64,000 nucleotides of DNA from Streptomyces coeruleorubidus (GTDB taxonomy: Bacteria; Actinomycetota; Actinomycetes; Streptomycetales; Streptomycetaceae), in the NCBI RefSeq assembly GCF_028885415.1, contig NZ_CP118527.1:310001-374000 (forward strand). Reading direction: 5' to 3'. This document shows, one piece after another, positions 45,147 through 54,878 of the stretch. Numbering within the stretch: position 1 is the stretch's first letter; each line of letters opens with the position of its first letter. Made by a program: the position numbers and the translations under genes. Below the pieces are notes generated by a model. The model had not been told where the DNA came from. It did not search any database and saw only the letters and a program-made list of their open reading frames with translations.

Positions 45147-45216
45147 CGCCCCACTCCCCGAACGTGTCCGAACAGGTTCCGCTCTGCCCGGGTTCGAACG
45201 AAGGAAAGTGTTTCGC

Positions 45217-46706
45217 ATGAGTTCGATGCTGCCGGAAGGCGGTGGGAGCGCCGACGCGGCGACCACCCCGATCTTGTCCGGGATGTACCCCGACCCATCG
45301 GTGTGCCGGGCCGGCGACGACTACTTCCTGGCCAATTCGTCGTTCGAGTACAGCCCCGGCGTCCCGATCTGGCATTCCCGGGACCTGGTGTCCTGGCGTC
45401 AGATCGGCAACGCCCTGACGAGGGACGATCAGTTCCCCGCGGGCCGGTCGCCGTCGAGCCGCGGCGTCTACGCCCCGACGCTGCGCCACCACGAGGGACG
45501 GTTCTGGCTGATCACCACGAACATCGACGACGCTCGGGGTGGTCATCAGATCTACCACGCGACCGACCCGGCCGGGCCGTGGTCCGCGCCGGTGTGCCTG
45601 ACCGGACTCGACGGCATCGACCCGGACCTGGCCTGGGACGACGAGGGAACGTGCCTGGTCACCTACTGCTCGTGGTCGGAGACCGAGATCGGCATCAGGC
45701 AGGCCGCGGTCGATCCGGAGCGGGGCGTGCTCCTCGAACAGCCGCGGTGGATCTGGCACGGCACCGGCCTGGCCCATTCCGAGGGGCCGCACCTTTACCG
45801 GCGCGGCGACTGGTGGTACCTGGTCATCGCCGAAGGCGGCACCGACCGGGGCCATGTGGTGTCGGTCGCGCGCTCACGCCGCCCCGAGGGCCGTTCGAGG
45901 CCGCTCCGCACAATCCGGTCTTCAGTCACCGCAGCACGGCTCATCCCGTCCAGAACGTCGGTCATGCCGATCTGGTCGAGCGCCCCGACGGGACGTGGGC
46001 AGCGGTGTATCTCGGCACACGTCCGCGAGGCCGCAGTCCGCGTTTCCACGTCAATGGGCGTGAGACGTTCCTCGCCGACGTCTCCTGGGTGGCGGACTGG
46101 CCGCGGTTCGAGCCGGCGAGCCTGCGCGTCCCCACCGGGCAGCGGGACTTCGAGGACGACTTCAACGCGCCCGGACTGCATCTGAGGTGGGTCTCGCCGG
46201 GAGAGCGTCCCGACCGACTCGTCCACAGCGTGCCGGAAGGGGTGGTCGTGGGGCACGCACCGAGCGAGACCGGTGAGCCCTCGGGTCTGTTCACCCGCGT
46301 CGGCGGAGACCACTGGGAGGCCGACTTCCTCGTCGAGCCGGGAGAGGGCGCGTTCACCGTCGCGCTACGGCTCGATGGTGCCCATTGGTACGGGCTGCGC
46401 GTCGCCGACGGCGAAGTCACGGCCGTCGCACGGGTCGGGCAGGTCCGAGCGGTTCTCGGATCCCGCCCGCTGCCCGGCTCCCCTGTCCTCCTCCGCATCC
46501 GGTCCACGGAGCCGACCTGGAACGGACCGGACGACATCGAGCTGGGCATCGGTGACGGAGCCGGTACCGATGTCCTCGCCCGCCTGGACGGGCGCTATCT
46601 CTCCACCGAAGTGGCGGGCGGGTTCACCGGGCGCTTGGTCGGTGTGTGGACCGAGTCGCGGGAGGTCCTCGTCCGCCGGGTCCGGTTCGCCGAACAGCGG
46701 GCGTGA
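45217..46706 (+). CDS. Cytoplasmic GH43 beta-xylosidase/alpha-arabinofuranosidase (one frameshift)
   Basis: An enzyme of about 496 residues without a signal peptide, starting at the ATG at 45217. The first strand GMYPDPSVCRAGDDYFLANS contains the catalytic-base Asp, and the acid Glu lies in HSEGPHLYRRGDWWYLVIAE. The frame changes near 45895 (run at GGGCCG) and continues PHNPVFSHRSTAHPVQNVGH, the family's H-rich active-site loop, then a C-terminal beta-sandwich (GH43_C2) to 46706. It is the last gene of the oxidoreductase operon. It would remove arabinose or xylose from imported oligosaccharides. Confidence 0.87.
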
Positions 46707-46791
46707 TACGAACTCCCTCGCCGCTTCTCGTCGCTACGGCAGTCAGGCGGGCGTCTCGGCGGTGCCGGTCAGGACCGCGCGGGCGAGGATG

Positions 46792-46828
46792 CACCCCCGC
46801 CATGGTGAAGCAGAAGTAGGCGGGGGTG
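46792..46828. terminator. 10-bp hairpin downstream of the GH43 gene
   Basis: CACCCCCGCC (46792-46801) pairs perfectly with GGCGGGGGTG (46819-46828). It lies 86 bp after the GH43 stop and may end that operon. It also overlaps a possible coding remnant on the minus strand, so the pairing could be fortuitous. Confidence 0.45.
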
Positions 46829-46839
46829 TAGTCGGCCGG

Positions 46840-47659
46840 GAGGGCAGGCGGCCGCCTTGGTCCGCTCAGGGACCGTCGTCCCGATGGCTCTGCCGTGGAA
46901 CACGATGCCCGGCCCCGACAATGGCAGGCCCGCCCTGCATCACCTGACGGAGCTGGGCGACGTCGAGCCGCCGGAGCCCACCTGCCACAAGGACTTCATC
47001 GCCGCGGACTATCACGGCAAGGGCGTCAGCCACCTGGACGCGCTGTCGCACATCGCCTACCGCGGGCAGTTGTACGACGGGCGTCGCGCGCGAGTCCGTC
47101 GATGCCAAGTGGGCCCGGTTCGGCGCGGTCGACGCCCTCGGTCCCCTGGTGACCCGGGTGTCCTGCTCGACATGCCCGCCGTGCTCGGCCGCGACTGGCT
47201 GGAGCCCGGCACGGCCGTGCACGCCGAGGACGTCCTGGCGGCCGAGAAGGTCCTCGGTGTGACCATCGGCGAGGGTGACGCCGTCCTGCTGCGCTCGGGT
47301 CACTTCCGTCGCCGCCGGGAGCTCGGTGCCTGGAACCCCGACGAGGCCAGTGCCGGCTTCCATGCGGTCGCCATGCCGTTGCTCGCCGAGCGCGGCATCG
47401 CCCTGCTGGGCGGTGACGGCGACAGCGATGTGCGGCCCTCTCCGGTCGAGGGCGTGTCCTCCCCGTGCACGCCCTGGCCATCACCGCCATAGGTGTACCG
47501 CTGCTGGACAACCTCAACCTGGAGGCGCTCTCCGCCGCCTGCGCCGCAGCCGGCCGCTACGCGTTCATGACCGTCGTGGCACCCTTGGCCGATTACCGGT
47601 TCGCCCTCTTGCGCTCCGCCCAGACCATCGACCACCTCCTCACCCGAACGAGCCGCTAA
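46840..47659 (+). pseudogene. Cyclase (kynurenine formamidase-like) family remnant
   Basis: Family sequence begins abruptly as AAALVRSGTVVPMALPWNTM with no start and an in-frame stop at 46806. It then shows the metal motif HGKGVSHLDALSHIAYRGQLYDG (HxDxxxH), a block GVLLDMPAVLGRDWLEPGTA and the C-terminal HALAITAIGVPLLDNLNLEA. Breaks occur near 47088, 47140, 47460 and 47590. The N-terminal 50 or so residues of a normal member are absent, so this copy is probably dead, although some of the breaks may be artefacts. Confidence 0.75.
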
Positions 47660-47752
47660 ACCGTTCCCGCTGGGGCAACGGCGCGCGCACGCGGCGGCGT
47701 CCTCACCGGCCAGGCCCCGAGCCTGTGTCACGTCACTCAGGCCGCCGGCGCG

Positions 47753-49000
47753 TCACGTCCTGGCTGATGAGGCCGTCGGCAGCACCGCCGTGACCTCCCA
47801 GCCCTGGCCGGTGGGGCGGGGTCCGGTGCGCAGTCCGCCGCCGAGGGCGGTGACGCGTTCGGTGAGGCCGACGAGACCGAAGCCACCGCCCCGCGCGGCC
47901 TGCGGGATCCGGGTGCCGCCGCGGCCGTCGTCGCGCACGGCCACCGTCAACGCGCGGCCGTCGTGGACCAGGTCCACGGTGACCTCGTCGGCGTCGGCGG
48001 CGTGGCGGCGGACGTTGGTCAGGGCCTCCTGGACGATGCGGTAGGCGGCTGCCTGTACCTCGGGCGGGAGATCGTCGGGTACGGCGGGATCACGGTGCAC
48101 GACGACCTTGGGGCCGACGGGCCCGCTTTGGAAGCCCTCGACCAGGCTCGGGAGCGCCGCCAGATCGCCGAGCGGACGGTTCGTGCCGTCGGCTGCGGCG
48201 GTGCAGGCCGGGGCCTCGCGCAGCAGGCCGACGGTGCGCCGCATGGAGGCCAGGGCCTCGGTGGCTGATGTTTCGATGTTCCGCAGCACGGGACGCAGCT
48301 GGTCCGGGTCGGTGGCCATCATCTGGGCCATCTGCGTCTGGACCAGGATCCCCGTGACGTGGTGGGCGACGAAGTCGTGCAGGTCGGCGGCCATCGCGAG
48401 GCGTTCACTCCGGCGGGTCCTGTTGACCATCGCGCGGCGGCGGTGATCGAGGAAGCGCAGGTAGCCGCCCAGTCCGGCGGTCACCATGACCGGAAACAGG
48501 AGCCCCAGCCCGATTCCTCCGGCTGCGGTGGAGTCCGTGGAAAACCTGGCGGGCAGGATGACGACGGCCACACCGAACAGCCCCACGAACGCCGTCGCCC
48601 ACCACCCGGGGCAGGAACGGACGGCAACCAGCAACAGGTACAGCAGGGATGCCACTTCCCCCAGGCCGAAAGCCATCTGCCAGTCGGCCAGGACAGCGAC
48701 CACCGTCAACGCCACCGAGGCCCCGGCGGGTACGGCGATGCGCAGCGCAGGACTGACCCACGCAGGCCGCCTGTCGACGGGCCAGAGCACCGCGGCCAGG
48801 CAGAGCGGCAGCACTGTGGCAGGCTGCAGCCACGGCGTCACGGTGTACCCGTCCTGCGCGCCCGGTGCCGCCGCTAGGCCCGCTTCCAGCAGATCCGTGC
48901 CGGCCGCCAAAATCATCACGCCCACACAGACCGCGTACAGCCTTCTGCGCCGACGAACGCCTGGAGCGGTCGGCCCGGCGATCACGTGCCAAGAGTTCAC
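47753..49000 (-). CDS. Sensor histidine kinase (NarX/DesK-type, orphan)
   Basis: A kinase of about 415 residues with four to six predicted helices in its first half, then the DHp histidine in MAADLHDFVAHHVTGILVQT and an ATPase with N-box EVQAAAYRIVQEALTNVRRH and G-boxes DDGRGGT and GFGLVGLTERV. This is the HisKA_3 family that usually pairs with a LuxR-type response regulator. None is present: downstream is the cyclase remnant. The start is a GTG at 49000 with no strong ribosome site. The signal is unknown. Confidence 0.85.
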   Translation of the reverse strand: MNSWHVIAGPTAPGVRRRRRLYAVCVGVMILAAGTDLLEAGLAAAPGAQDGYTVTPWLQPATVLPLCLAAVLWPVDRRPAWVSPALRIAVPAGASVALTVVAVLADWQMAFGLGEVASLLYLLLVAVRSCPGWWATAFVGLFGVAVVILPARFSTDSTAAGGIGLGLLFPVMVTAGLGGYLRFLDHRRRAMVNRTRRSERLAMAADLHDFVAHHVTGILVQTQMAQMMATDPDQLRPVLRNIETSATEALASMRRTVGLLREAPACTAAADGTNRPLGDLAALPSLVEGFQSGPVGPKVVVHRDPAVPDDLPPEVQAAAYRIVQEALTNVRRHAADADEVTVDLVHDGRALTVAVRDDGRGGTRIPQAARGGGFGLVGLTERVTALGGGLRTGPRPTGQGWEVTAVLPTASSART

Positions 49001-49203
49001 GGCGCCAGAGTAAACATCCCGCGACCCGGCCGGATCAGCCGAACGGCCACCGCCGCCCGAGCGTGGGGCGTCGTAACAGTGGCCGAACGACCGAGGCGTT
49101 CGCGGAGTTGTGCGAGGTAGGTGGGCGATGTCTCGCAGCGGTGGACGGTGCGGCTGGGCACCGCCCGCCCTGTTGCCCGAGCCATGCCCCGACAGGTCCC
49201 GGG

Positions 49204-50517
49204 TCAGACGCGGCGGCGGGTGAAGCGCTGGTTGGGGTTGCCGGTGTAGGTCCACTGGGAGATCCGGGCGCCGTCGGCGGTCGAGTACTCCCAGACGTCC
49301 ATGGCCAGGCCGGACTCCCGGTTGACGAGGCTGATCACGTCACCGCCGTGGTCGACCACGCGCCACTGCTGGCCGGTGGCGCCGCTGCCGGCCTGTTGGA
49401 CGATGTCCGCGCCGGTCGCGGTGCCCGTGGGCTGGAGGAACAGGCCACTGTGCCGGGCCTTGACGCGGACGTGGCCGTCGCCGGCGTCCACAAATTCGAA
49501 TTGCTGGTTGGAGCGACTGTTGGTGGCCCACTGGACGAGCCGGGCGCCGGCGGCGGTGGAGGCCTCGTAGATGTCGGCGGCCTTGCCGCTGTGCTGGGCC
49601 ACCAGGGTGTAAGCGGCCGGGCCGCCGGGTGTGTCACCCAGCTGGGCTTCCCACCTGGTGTTGGACCCGGACGCGTCGGCCGGGAGGCGGTCCCGTGCGG
49701 CGGTGTCGCCGTACATGGTCCAGCGGGCCCAGTCGACGACGGTCCTCGGGAAGCGCTGGTCGCTCCAGAAGCTGGTGTGGCTGCCGCCGACGAAGGTGAG
49801 GAACGCCTTGGGCCAGGTCATCTCCGAGTACGCCTGCCGGGCCGAGGAATACGACGTGGTCGAGTCCCGGTCGCCGTGGACGAACAGGACCTTGGCGCGG
49901 ACCGAGCTGGCGGGGTTGCCCATGTCGACGCAGGACTGCGGGTTGGCGGAGACGATCCGGCTGTCGGGCCAGGAGGTCAGCAGGCCGTGGGTGACCATGC
50001 CACCCAGGGAGTGGCCCGACACGCCTACGCCGATCGCTGTGTTGATGTGGCCGGCCAGCGGTCCGCTCGCGTTGAGGGCGAGCGTGTTGGTGAGGATCTG
50101 GGAGACGTCCTTGGAGGTGTTGCCGTTGTTGACGTCGTTGAAGTTGTGGTTGAAGTGCGGGGCGGGGACGACGAAGCCCGCCGAGGCCAGGGCCCGGATG
50201 ATGAACAGGGAGTTCTGCGGGCTGCTTCCGAAGCCGTGGGTGAAGTTGTAGACGGGGAAGACACCGCCTGCGACCGGGGCGTTCGTCACCGGGCTGCCGC
50301 CGGGGGTGCCGGTGGCGGGGTAGTAGACGTAGGTGGTGCACGGTCGGCTGCCGCGGGTCCAGTCATACCGGCGCACGCCGACCGCGAACGGCGTGGTCGG
50401 CGCCGTGTCCAACGGCCCGACGGCGGCTGGTGCCTGCCCCGCGACGAGCAAGGACAGACTCACGCCCGTCGCTCCGGCCGCGCTCATCCTGAGGAATGTC
50501 CGTCGTTGCATGGTCAT
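49204..50517 (-). CDS. Secreted alpha/beta hydrolase (esterase) with ricin domain
   Basis: A 437-residue secreted protein with a Tat-like signal (MQRRTFLRMSAAGATGVSLS). The hydrolase core has the nucleophile elbow GVSGHSLGGMVTHG, an acid in LFVHGDRDSTTS and His in VGGSHTSFWSD, like cutinase/PET-hydrolase-type esterases. The C-terminal 130 residues are a ricin trefoil (three HSGxxxDV...NQQF-type repeats) that would anchor it on galactan-type polysaccharide. AAGGAG precedes the ATG. It is the last gene of the leftward lyase/galactanase set and may deacylate pectin. Confidence 0.85.
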   Translation of the reverse strand: MTMQRRTFLRMSAAGATGVSLSLLVAGQAPAAVGPLDTAPTTPFAVGVRRYDWTRGSRPCTTYVYYPATGTPGGSPVTNAPVAGGVFPVYNFTHGFGSSPQNSLFIIRALASAGFVVPAPHFNHNFNDVNNGNTSKDVSQILTNTLALNASGPLAGHINTAIGVGVSGHSLGGMVTHGLLTSWPDSRIVSANPQSCVDMGNPASSVRAKVLFVHGDRDSTTSYSSARQAYSEMTWPKAFLTFVGGSHTSFWSDQRFPRTVVDWARWTMYGDTAARDRLPADASGSNTRWEAQLGDTPGGPAAYTLVAQHSGKAADIYEASTAAGARLVQWATNSRSNQQFEFVDAGDGHVRVKARHSGLFLQPTGTATGADIVQQAGSGATGQQWRVVDHGGDVISLVNRESGLAMDVWEYSTADGARISQWTYTGNPNQRFTRRRV

Positions 50518-50638
50518 GGATGTCTCCTTGGGTACGGGAATGGGTGCAGCGATGGGCGTTCGGCTGGGCCCGTTGCCGGGTGCGTCCGGTCGGCGGCAGA
50601 GTCGGCCTGCTGCCCGGCGGGTCGCTCGGCGAAGGAGG

Positions 50639-52570
50639 TCATGAGGTGGTGGAGGCGTGTTCGCCGCGCCTGGGAACGACGTCGATGACCGCCGTGACCG
50701 GTCCTTTGTCGGTCATCCCGGTGACCGTCACCTCACCCGGCTTGTCGGTCGCGCCAGGTGGCAACGGCTGCCAGCGGACGGGGACACCGGTGATCGTGCT
50801 GTTGGCGGTGGTGAGCATGCGGATGGAGGAGGGCAGCTTCGGGGCGGCACCCACCATGGTGGACGTGTAGATGGTGTCCTGGAGGATGTGCTTGGCGCGG
50901 CTGGCGTTGAAGACGTTGATGGACGCGTGTGGCTCCCACGTGTTCGCCAGTCCGGGCACGGCCCGGAACATCGGCTGGTAGCCGGCCGGCTCCCACACCA
51001 GCACACCTGAACCTCGGTTGTCGACCACGTCGTTGGCGGCCTGGAATACCCTCCGGACAGCGTCCGCCTGCCCCTGAATCGTTCGCGGGAAGGGTGAGTT
51101 GGGCAACGGCGAGCCGTCGCCGCCCGAGGCGGGGTAGGCGGTTTCGGCGATGTCGATTTCGTAGCCGGGATAGGTGGTGGCCATGGCGTTCAGGTTGAGA
51201 TCCAGCGCCTCGGGCGTACCGTGCCACTCCGGGTAGTACGAGATGGCCAGCACATCAGGGTTCTGACCCTTTGCCTTCACCCGGGTGAGGAACTGGTGCC
51301 AGAACTCCATGGTTTTGGCGAGCTTGTCCTTGTCGACGATCACGTGTATCTCGACCTCGGATGTCGGTGACGCGTCGCGGACGGCCTTGATCCCGGCCGC
51401 GGCCAGGGTGGTGAACCGGTCCCACGACTGGTCGTAGAGCTTCTGCTCCACAGGGTCGGTCGACCGCCAGTACTTCCACAGCAGGCCACCGCCGGGCTTC
51501 GACTGGTAGATATCGGCCTGGTCGACGAAATACGGCGGATTCGTCGTGCCGATGTGGGCCGCCTCGCTGCCGTACATGAACCCATTGATGATCTCGTTAC
51601 CGACGGCGACCTTCTTCGGCGTGGTGCCCTGCTGTATCAATCGGTCCAGATAGTCGGCGGTGAAGTCGTACACGGCCTTGGACAGGTCCGCGAACTCCAG
51701 CTCGGCCCAGGCACGTGGTTTGGGTTGCTTGCTCGGGTCCGCCCATGAGTCCGCGTAGTGGAAGTCGATACCCAGGCCCATGCCCCGCTGCTTGATCCAC
51801 TTCGCTGAGACCAGTGAGCGCTCCGGGCCCTGGCGCGGTATCGGCGTCGGTTGACCGGTGCTCTCGCTGCGCGGCTCGTTGAATATCCGCAGCCGGGTGT
51901 GCTGCATGCCACGATCCTTGGCCACGTCGAGCAGGTGTGGCCCGGCGCCGCGGTCTTCGGCCAGGGGGTCGACCCAGTACTGCTGGTCTTGGACGTCGTC
52001 CATCCAGGACAGATCGGCGCCGAGGGTGAGGTCGTCGCGCAGGTAGTTGAAGACCTGGAGCTCGCTGACACCAGCCCGGGCACGGCCCGGCCCACCAGTG
52101 AACGTCAGCCGGACGAAGCGCGTTGCCGGCCGGGTGAACAGGTGCACTTCCCCACGCGACACGGCTCGGTTGTGGGACCTGTCGGTGATGGTCTTCCACC
52201 GGCGACCGTCGGATGAAGCCTCGACGACGTACCGGTAGGCCACGCCACGGTCCGGGAACATCACCTTGACCTTACGCAGGTTGTCGTAGGTTCCACCGAG
52301 GTCGACGGTGAGCCACTGCGGGGCGCCGGCACGACCGGGTTGCCAGGACGTCGTCGGGTCGCCGTCGATGGCCAGCCCGGCGTTCGACGAGCCGTTGCCG
52401 GCTCTCGCCGAGGCCCAGGGCTTGGCAGCGATATTGCTTTCGATCGGCTTGATGTCCGCGTTTCCGAAGGTCGCATGGGCCGGCGTGGGCACCATGAGTG
52501 AAGTCGCGGACACCATGGTGACCAACGTCGTCATGCCTGCGATGACGCGGGCCGGACGCTTGCTGCTCAT
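50639..52570 (-). CDS. Arabinogalactan endo-beta-1,4-galactanase, GH53, with F5/8-type CBM
   Basis: A 643-residue secreted enzyme (signal to about residue 33, VPTPAHA). An N-terminal F5/8 type C (CBM32-like) module (IAAKPWASARAGNGSSNAGL, WLTVDLGGTYDNLRKVKV) precedes a GH53 barrel: LGADLSWMDDVQDQQYWVDP, KVAVGNEIINGFMYGSEAAH (acid/base Glu) and EIDIAETAYPASG (nucleophile Glu). A C-terminal Ig-like domain follows. GH53 cuts beta-1,4-galactan side chains of rhamnogalacturonan I; its products suit the GH42/importer operon. AGGAGAAGG precedes the ATG. A terminator separates it from the upstream GH43 gene. Confidence 0.9.
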   Translation of the reverse strand: MSSKRPARVIAGMTTLVTMVSATSLMVPTPAHATFGNADIKPIESNIAAKPWASARAGNGSSNAGLAIDGDPTTSWQPGRAGAPQWLTVDLGGTYDNLRKVKVMFPDRGVAYRYVVEASSDGRRWKTITDRSHNRAVSRGEVHLFTRPATRFVRLTFTGGPGRARAGVSELQVFNYLRDDLTLGADLSWMDDVQDQQYWVDPLAEDRGAGPHLLDVAKDRGMQHTRLRIFNEPRSESTGQPTPIPRQGPERSLVSAKWIKQRGMGLGIDFHYADSWADPSKQPKPRAWAELEFADLSKAVYDFTADYLDRLIQQGTTPKKVAVGNEIINGFMYGSEAAHIGTTNPPYFVDQADIYQSKPGGGLLWKYWRSTDPVEQKLYDQSWDRFTTLAAAGIKAVRDASPTSEVEIHVIVDKDKLAKTMEFWHQFLTRVKAKGQNPDVLAISYYPEWHGTPEALDLNLNAMATTYPGYEIDIAETAYPASGGDGSPLPNSPFPRTIQGQADAVRRVFQAANDVVDNRGSGVLVWEPAGYQPMFRAVPGLANTWEPHASINVFNASRAKHILQDTIYTSTMVGAAPKLPSSIRMLTTANSTITGVPVRWQPLPPGATDKPGEVTVTGMTDKGPVTAVIDVVPRRGEHASTTS

Positions 52571-52620
52571 TCCTTCTCCTGACGATGTGACGGTGTCGTG
52601 GTCTCAAGGACGCGACCCTG

Positions 52621-52655
52621 CACGCTCTGCCGGTCGAAGAGACCGGCAGAGCGTG
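52621..52655 (-). terminator. 15-bp perfect hairpin terminator
   Basis: CACGCTCTGCCGGTC (52621-52635) pairs perfectly with 52641-52655 around GAAGA. It follows the stop codon of the leftward GH43/CBM35 gene and precedes the GH53 gene. Confidence 0.85.
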
Positions 52656-52660
52656 GGATG

Positions 52661-54874
52661 TCAGGCAGTGCCGGCACCGACATCGAGGTAGTCGACGTTG
52701 GGCAGTCCGGCTGCCGTGGTCGGATCCAACCGGATGGTGTTGCTGCCGGCGTTCAACGAGACGGTTGCGGTCTTGGTCGACCACGTCGTCCACGCACCGG
52801 TGGACTCGAACGAAACCGTCCCCACCGTGGTTCCGTTGACGATCAGGTTCGCCGGCCTCGCACCGCTACTGGAGCCATTGGCGAACCGGATCGCCACCGT
52901 TGCCGTACCAGCGGTCGCCCGGGTCACCGTGAACTGCGCGAAGGCCCCCGCGGCGGCACTGCCGTTGCAGAACCCGCTACCGGAGAAGCCCGCCTGGTTC
53001 GAGTCGATCGTGCCCTGACACACCGCCGGCGCGGTCTCTGCCTCGTAACGCCCCGGAGGCGGTGGTGTGTCGGGAGAGGTCTTGACGAGTGAGAGCTGGT
53101 CGACGATCACGCCGCCCGAACCCGACGCCCGCACGGTGACGGTGGCGGCCCCGCTGGGTAGCTGGATGCCGGTGAGCTCGCGCTTGGCCCAGCCGCTCGA
53201 CGACGGGATGCCGAGGGTGCGTTGGCTGCCGTTGGCGCCGGTGATCACGACCTGTCCGGCGCTACCCCGAGCGTGCAGGGACAGGGTGTAGGTGCCTGCG
53301 GGCACCGACGCGATCCGCTGCTCGACGCCGCCGCTGTTGCTCACCTGGAGGGCGAAGCGAGACCCGTTCACACCACCGTTGACGTTGGTCACCGAACCGC
53401 CGAGGTTCCGCCATCCCCGCACACTGGAGACGATGATGCGATCAGCCTGGATGTCCGGGTTGAGGATGTAGTTGTTCGCCTGCCCGACACGCCACTCTCC
53501 GGTCGTGACGTTGAACTGCCACTGGCTCACCGAGTGGAACTGCGGCCTCGCGCCGGTCTTCGTGATCGGCACCCACTGGTTGTACCCGATGCCGTTCCAG
53601 GCGAAGTCGGCCCAGCGGTCGCCGGCGTAGATCACCGTGTTCTGCTTGGTGCCCTTGACCGTCACGAAGAACCCGGTCTGGGTCACGTGGCTGTAGTCCA
53701 TCTCGGTGCCGGCAAGGACGTACTCGCTGCTGTACGAGCCCTGGACGTTGCTGCTGGTCGACTCATTGACGTAGTTGACCGAGGTGTTCCAGCCGTGCAG
53801 GTCCGACGCCGCGTGGTAGTACTTGCCGTCGAGCTTGAACATGGCGTTGCCCTCGCGACCGTCGCCGCGGCGGATCTCCACGCCTGGCTCGATCCGCAGC
53901 GAGTCGGACTCCCGGAACTTGGCCACGAAGCCGCGCGACCGTCCTTCGCGGTTGGAGAAGATCAGGTAGTCCTTGCCGTTGTCGTCGGTGAAGACGGTCT
54001 GATCCCCGGTGCCGGTCGTGGGCGAGTTGGTGATCTGGGTCTGGAAGTAGCCGTAGTCGAAGGTGTCGGTGGGTGAGTCGCCCTGCAGCAGCAGAACGCC
54101 GTGCCCGCCCCTGCCTGTGTGCCACATCTGCACGGCGAGCACGTACTTGCCGGTGTTCTCGTTGTACGAGACGCCGAGCCGCCCGACCCAGCCCGCACCC
54201 CCCAGGTTGGCGCCGCTGCCCACGCCGGTGGAACGCGTCGCGACGCGGTTCTCGAACTTCCAGTTCACCAGGTCCTTGGACGAGTACACGGGGATCGAGA
54301 CGAAGCTGACGTTCCCGTCGTACTTCCTCGTCGGATTGGCCCGGTAGAGCTCGGCGCCGGTGTAGTGCACGCCGTACCAGTAGTAAGTGTCGCCGAACTT
54401 GAAGACTCCGCCACCCTGCGAATAGATGGGGTTGCCGCTGGTGTCGTTCCAGAAGGTGTTGTTCGTGATGGTCTGGAAGGTGCCCTCGTCAGCGGCCTTC
54501 AGATCGGCGGCGGCGGTCATCAGAGCCGTCTTCGCGTCGGCGACCTCCGACGTGGTGGCCGACGTGTCGCCGGCGACATCGGCCGCGGTCTTCAACGCCT
54601 TGGCGAAGGGTTTCCAGGAGCCGGCCGTGTACTTCGACGGAGTGCGGGTCTGGTAGTCGGACACCAGGTACTCGAGGCCGCGATCTTTCGCTGGTCCAGC
54701 AGCGGCACCCTGGTCCTGGAGCGCCGTGGCCGATGTCTTCGTGGCCGACGTCTCCGTTGCCGGTGTCTCTGCGGCAGCGGTGCTCGCCGAAAGCGGTGCC
54801 GCTAACGCCACGGACAACAACGCGGCGGCGGCCAACTTCCAGTACTTCGAAACGACACGCGGTCTTTGCCTCAC
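52661..54874 (-). CDS. Secreted GH43-like enzyme with FIVAR and CBM35
   Basis: A secreted protein of about 737 residues. The start is a GTG at 54874 (AAAGGTG upstream), four bases after the PL9 stop; an ATG at 54889 overlaps that gene. After the signal (LAAAALLSVALAAPLSASTAAA) comes a FIVAR-like three-helix module, then a five-bladed GH43-type domain (NNTFWNDTSGNPIYSQGGGV, FGDTYYWYGVHYTGAELYRA) and a C-terminal CBM35 (RYEAETAPAVCQGTIDSNQA, VDYLDVGAGTA). The substrate is probably a galactan or arabinan decoration on pectin; the subfamily is not certain. It is co-transcribed with the PL9 and PL11 genes. Confidence 0.82.
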   Translation of the reverse strand: MRQRPRVVSKYWKLAAAALLSVALAAPLSASTAAAETPATETSATKTSATALQDQGAAAGPAKDRGLEYLVSDYQTRTPSKYTAGSWKPFAKALKTAADVAGDTSATTSEVADAKTALMTAAADLKAADEGTFQTITNNTFWNDTSGNPIYSQGGGVFKFGDTYYWYGVHYTGAELYRANPTRKYDGNVSFVSIPVYSSKDLVNWKFENRVATRSTGVGSGANLGGAGWVGRLGVSYNENTGKYVLAVQMWHTGRGGHGVLLLQGDSPTDTFDYGYFQTQITNSPTTGTGDQTVFTDDNGKDYLIFSNREGRSRGFVAKFRESDSLRIEPGVEIRRGDGREGNAMFKLDGKYYHAASDLHGWNTSVNYVNESTSSNVQGSYSSEYVLAGTEMDYSHVTQTGFFVTVKGTKQNTVIYAGDRWADFAWNGIGYNQWVPITKTGARPQFHSVSQWQFNVTTGEWRVGQANNYILNPDIQADRIIVSSVRGWRNLGGSVTNVNGGVNGSRFALQVSNSGGVEQRIASVPAGTYTLSLHARGSAGQVVITGANGSQRTLGIPSSSGWAKRELTGIQLPSGAATVTVRASGSGGVIVDQLSLVKTSPDTPPPPGRYEAETAPAVCQGTIDSNQAGFSGSGFCNGSAAAGAFAQFTVTRATAGTATVAIRFANGSSSGARPANLIVNGTTVGTVSFESTGAWTTWSTKTATVSLNAGSNTIRLDPTTAAGLPNVDYLDVGAGTA

Positions 54875-54878
54875 GATG

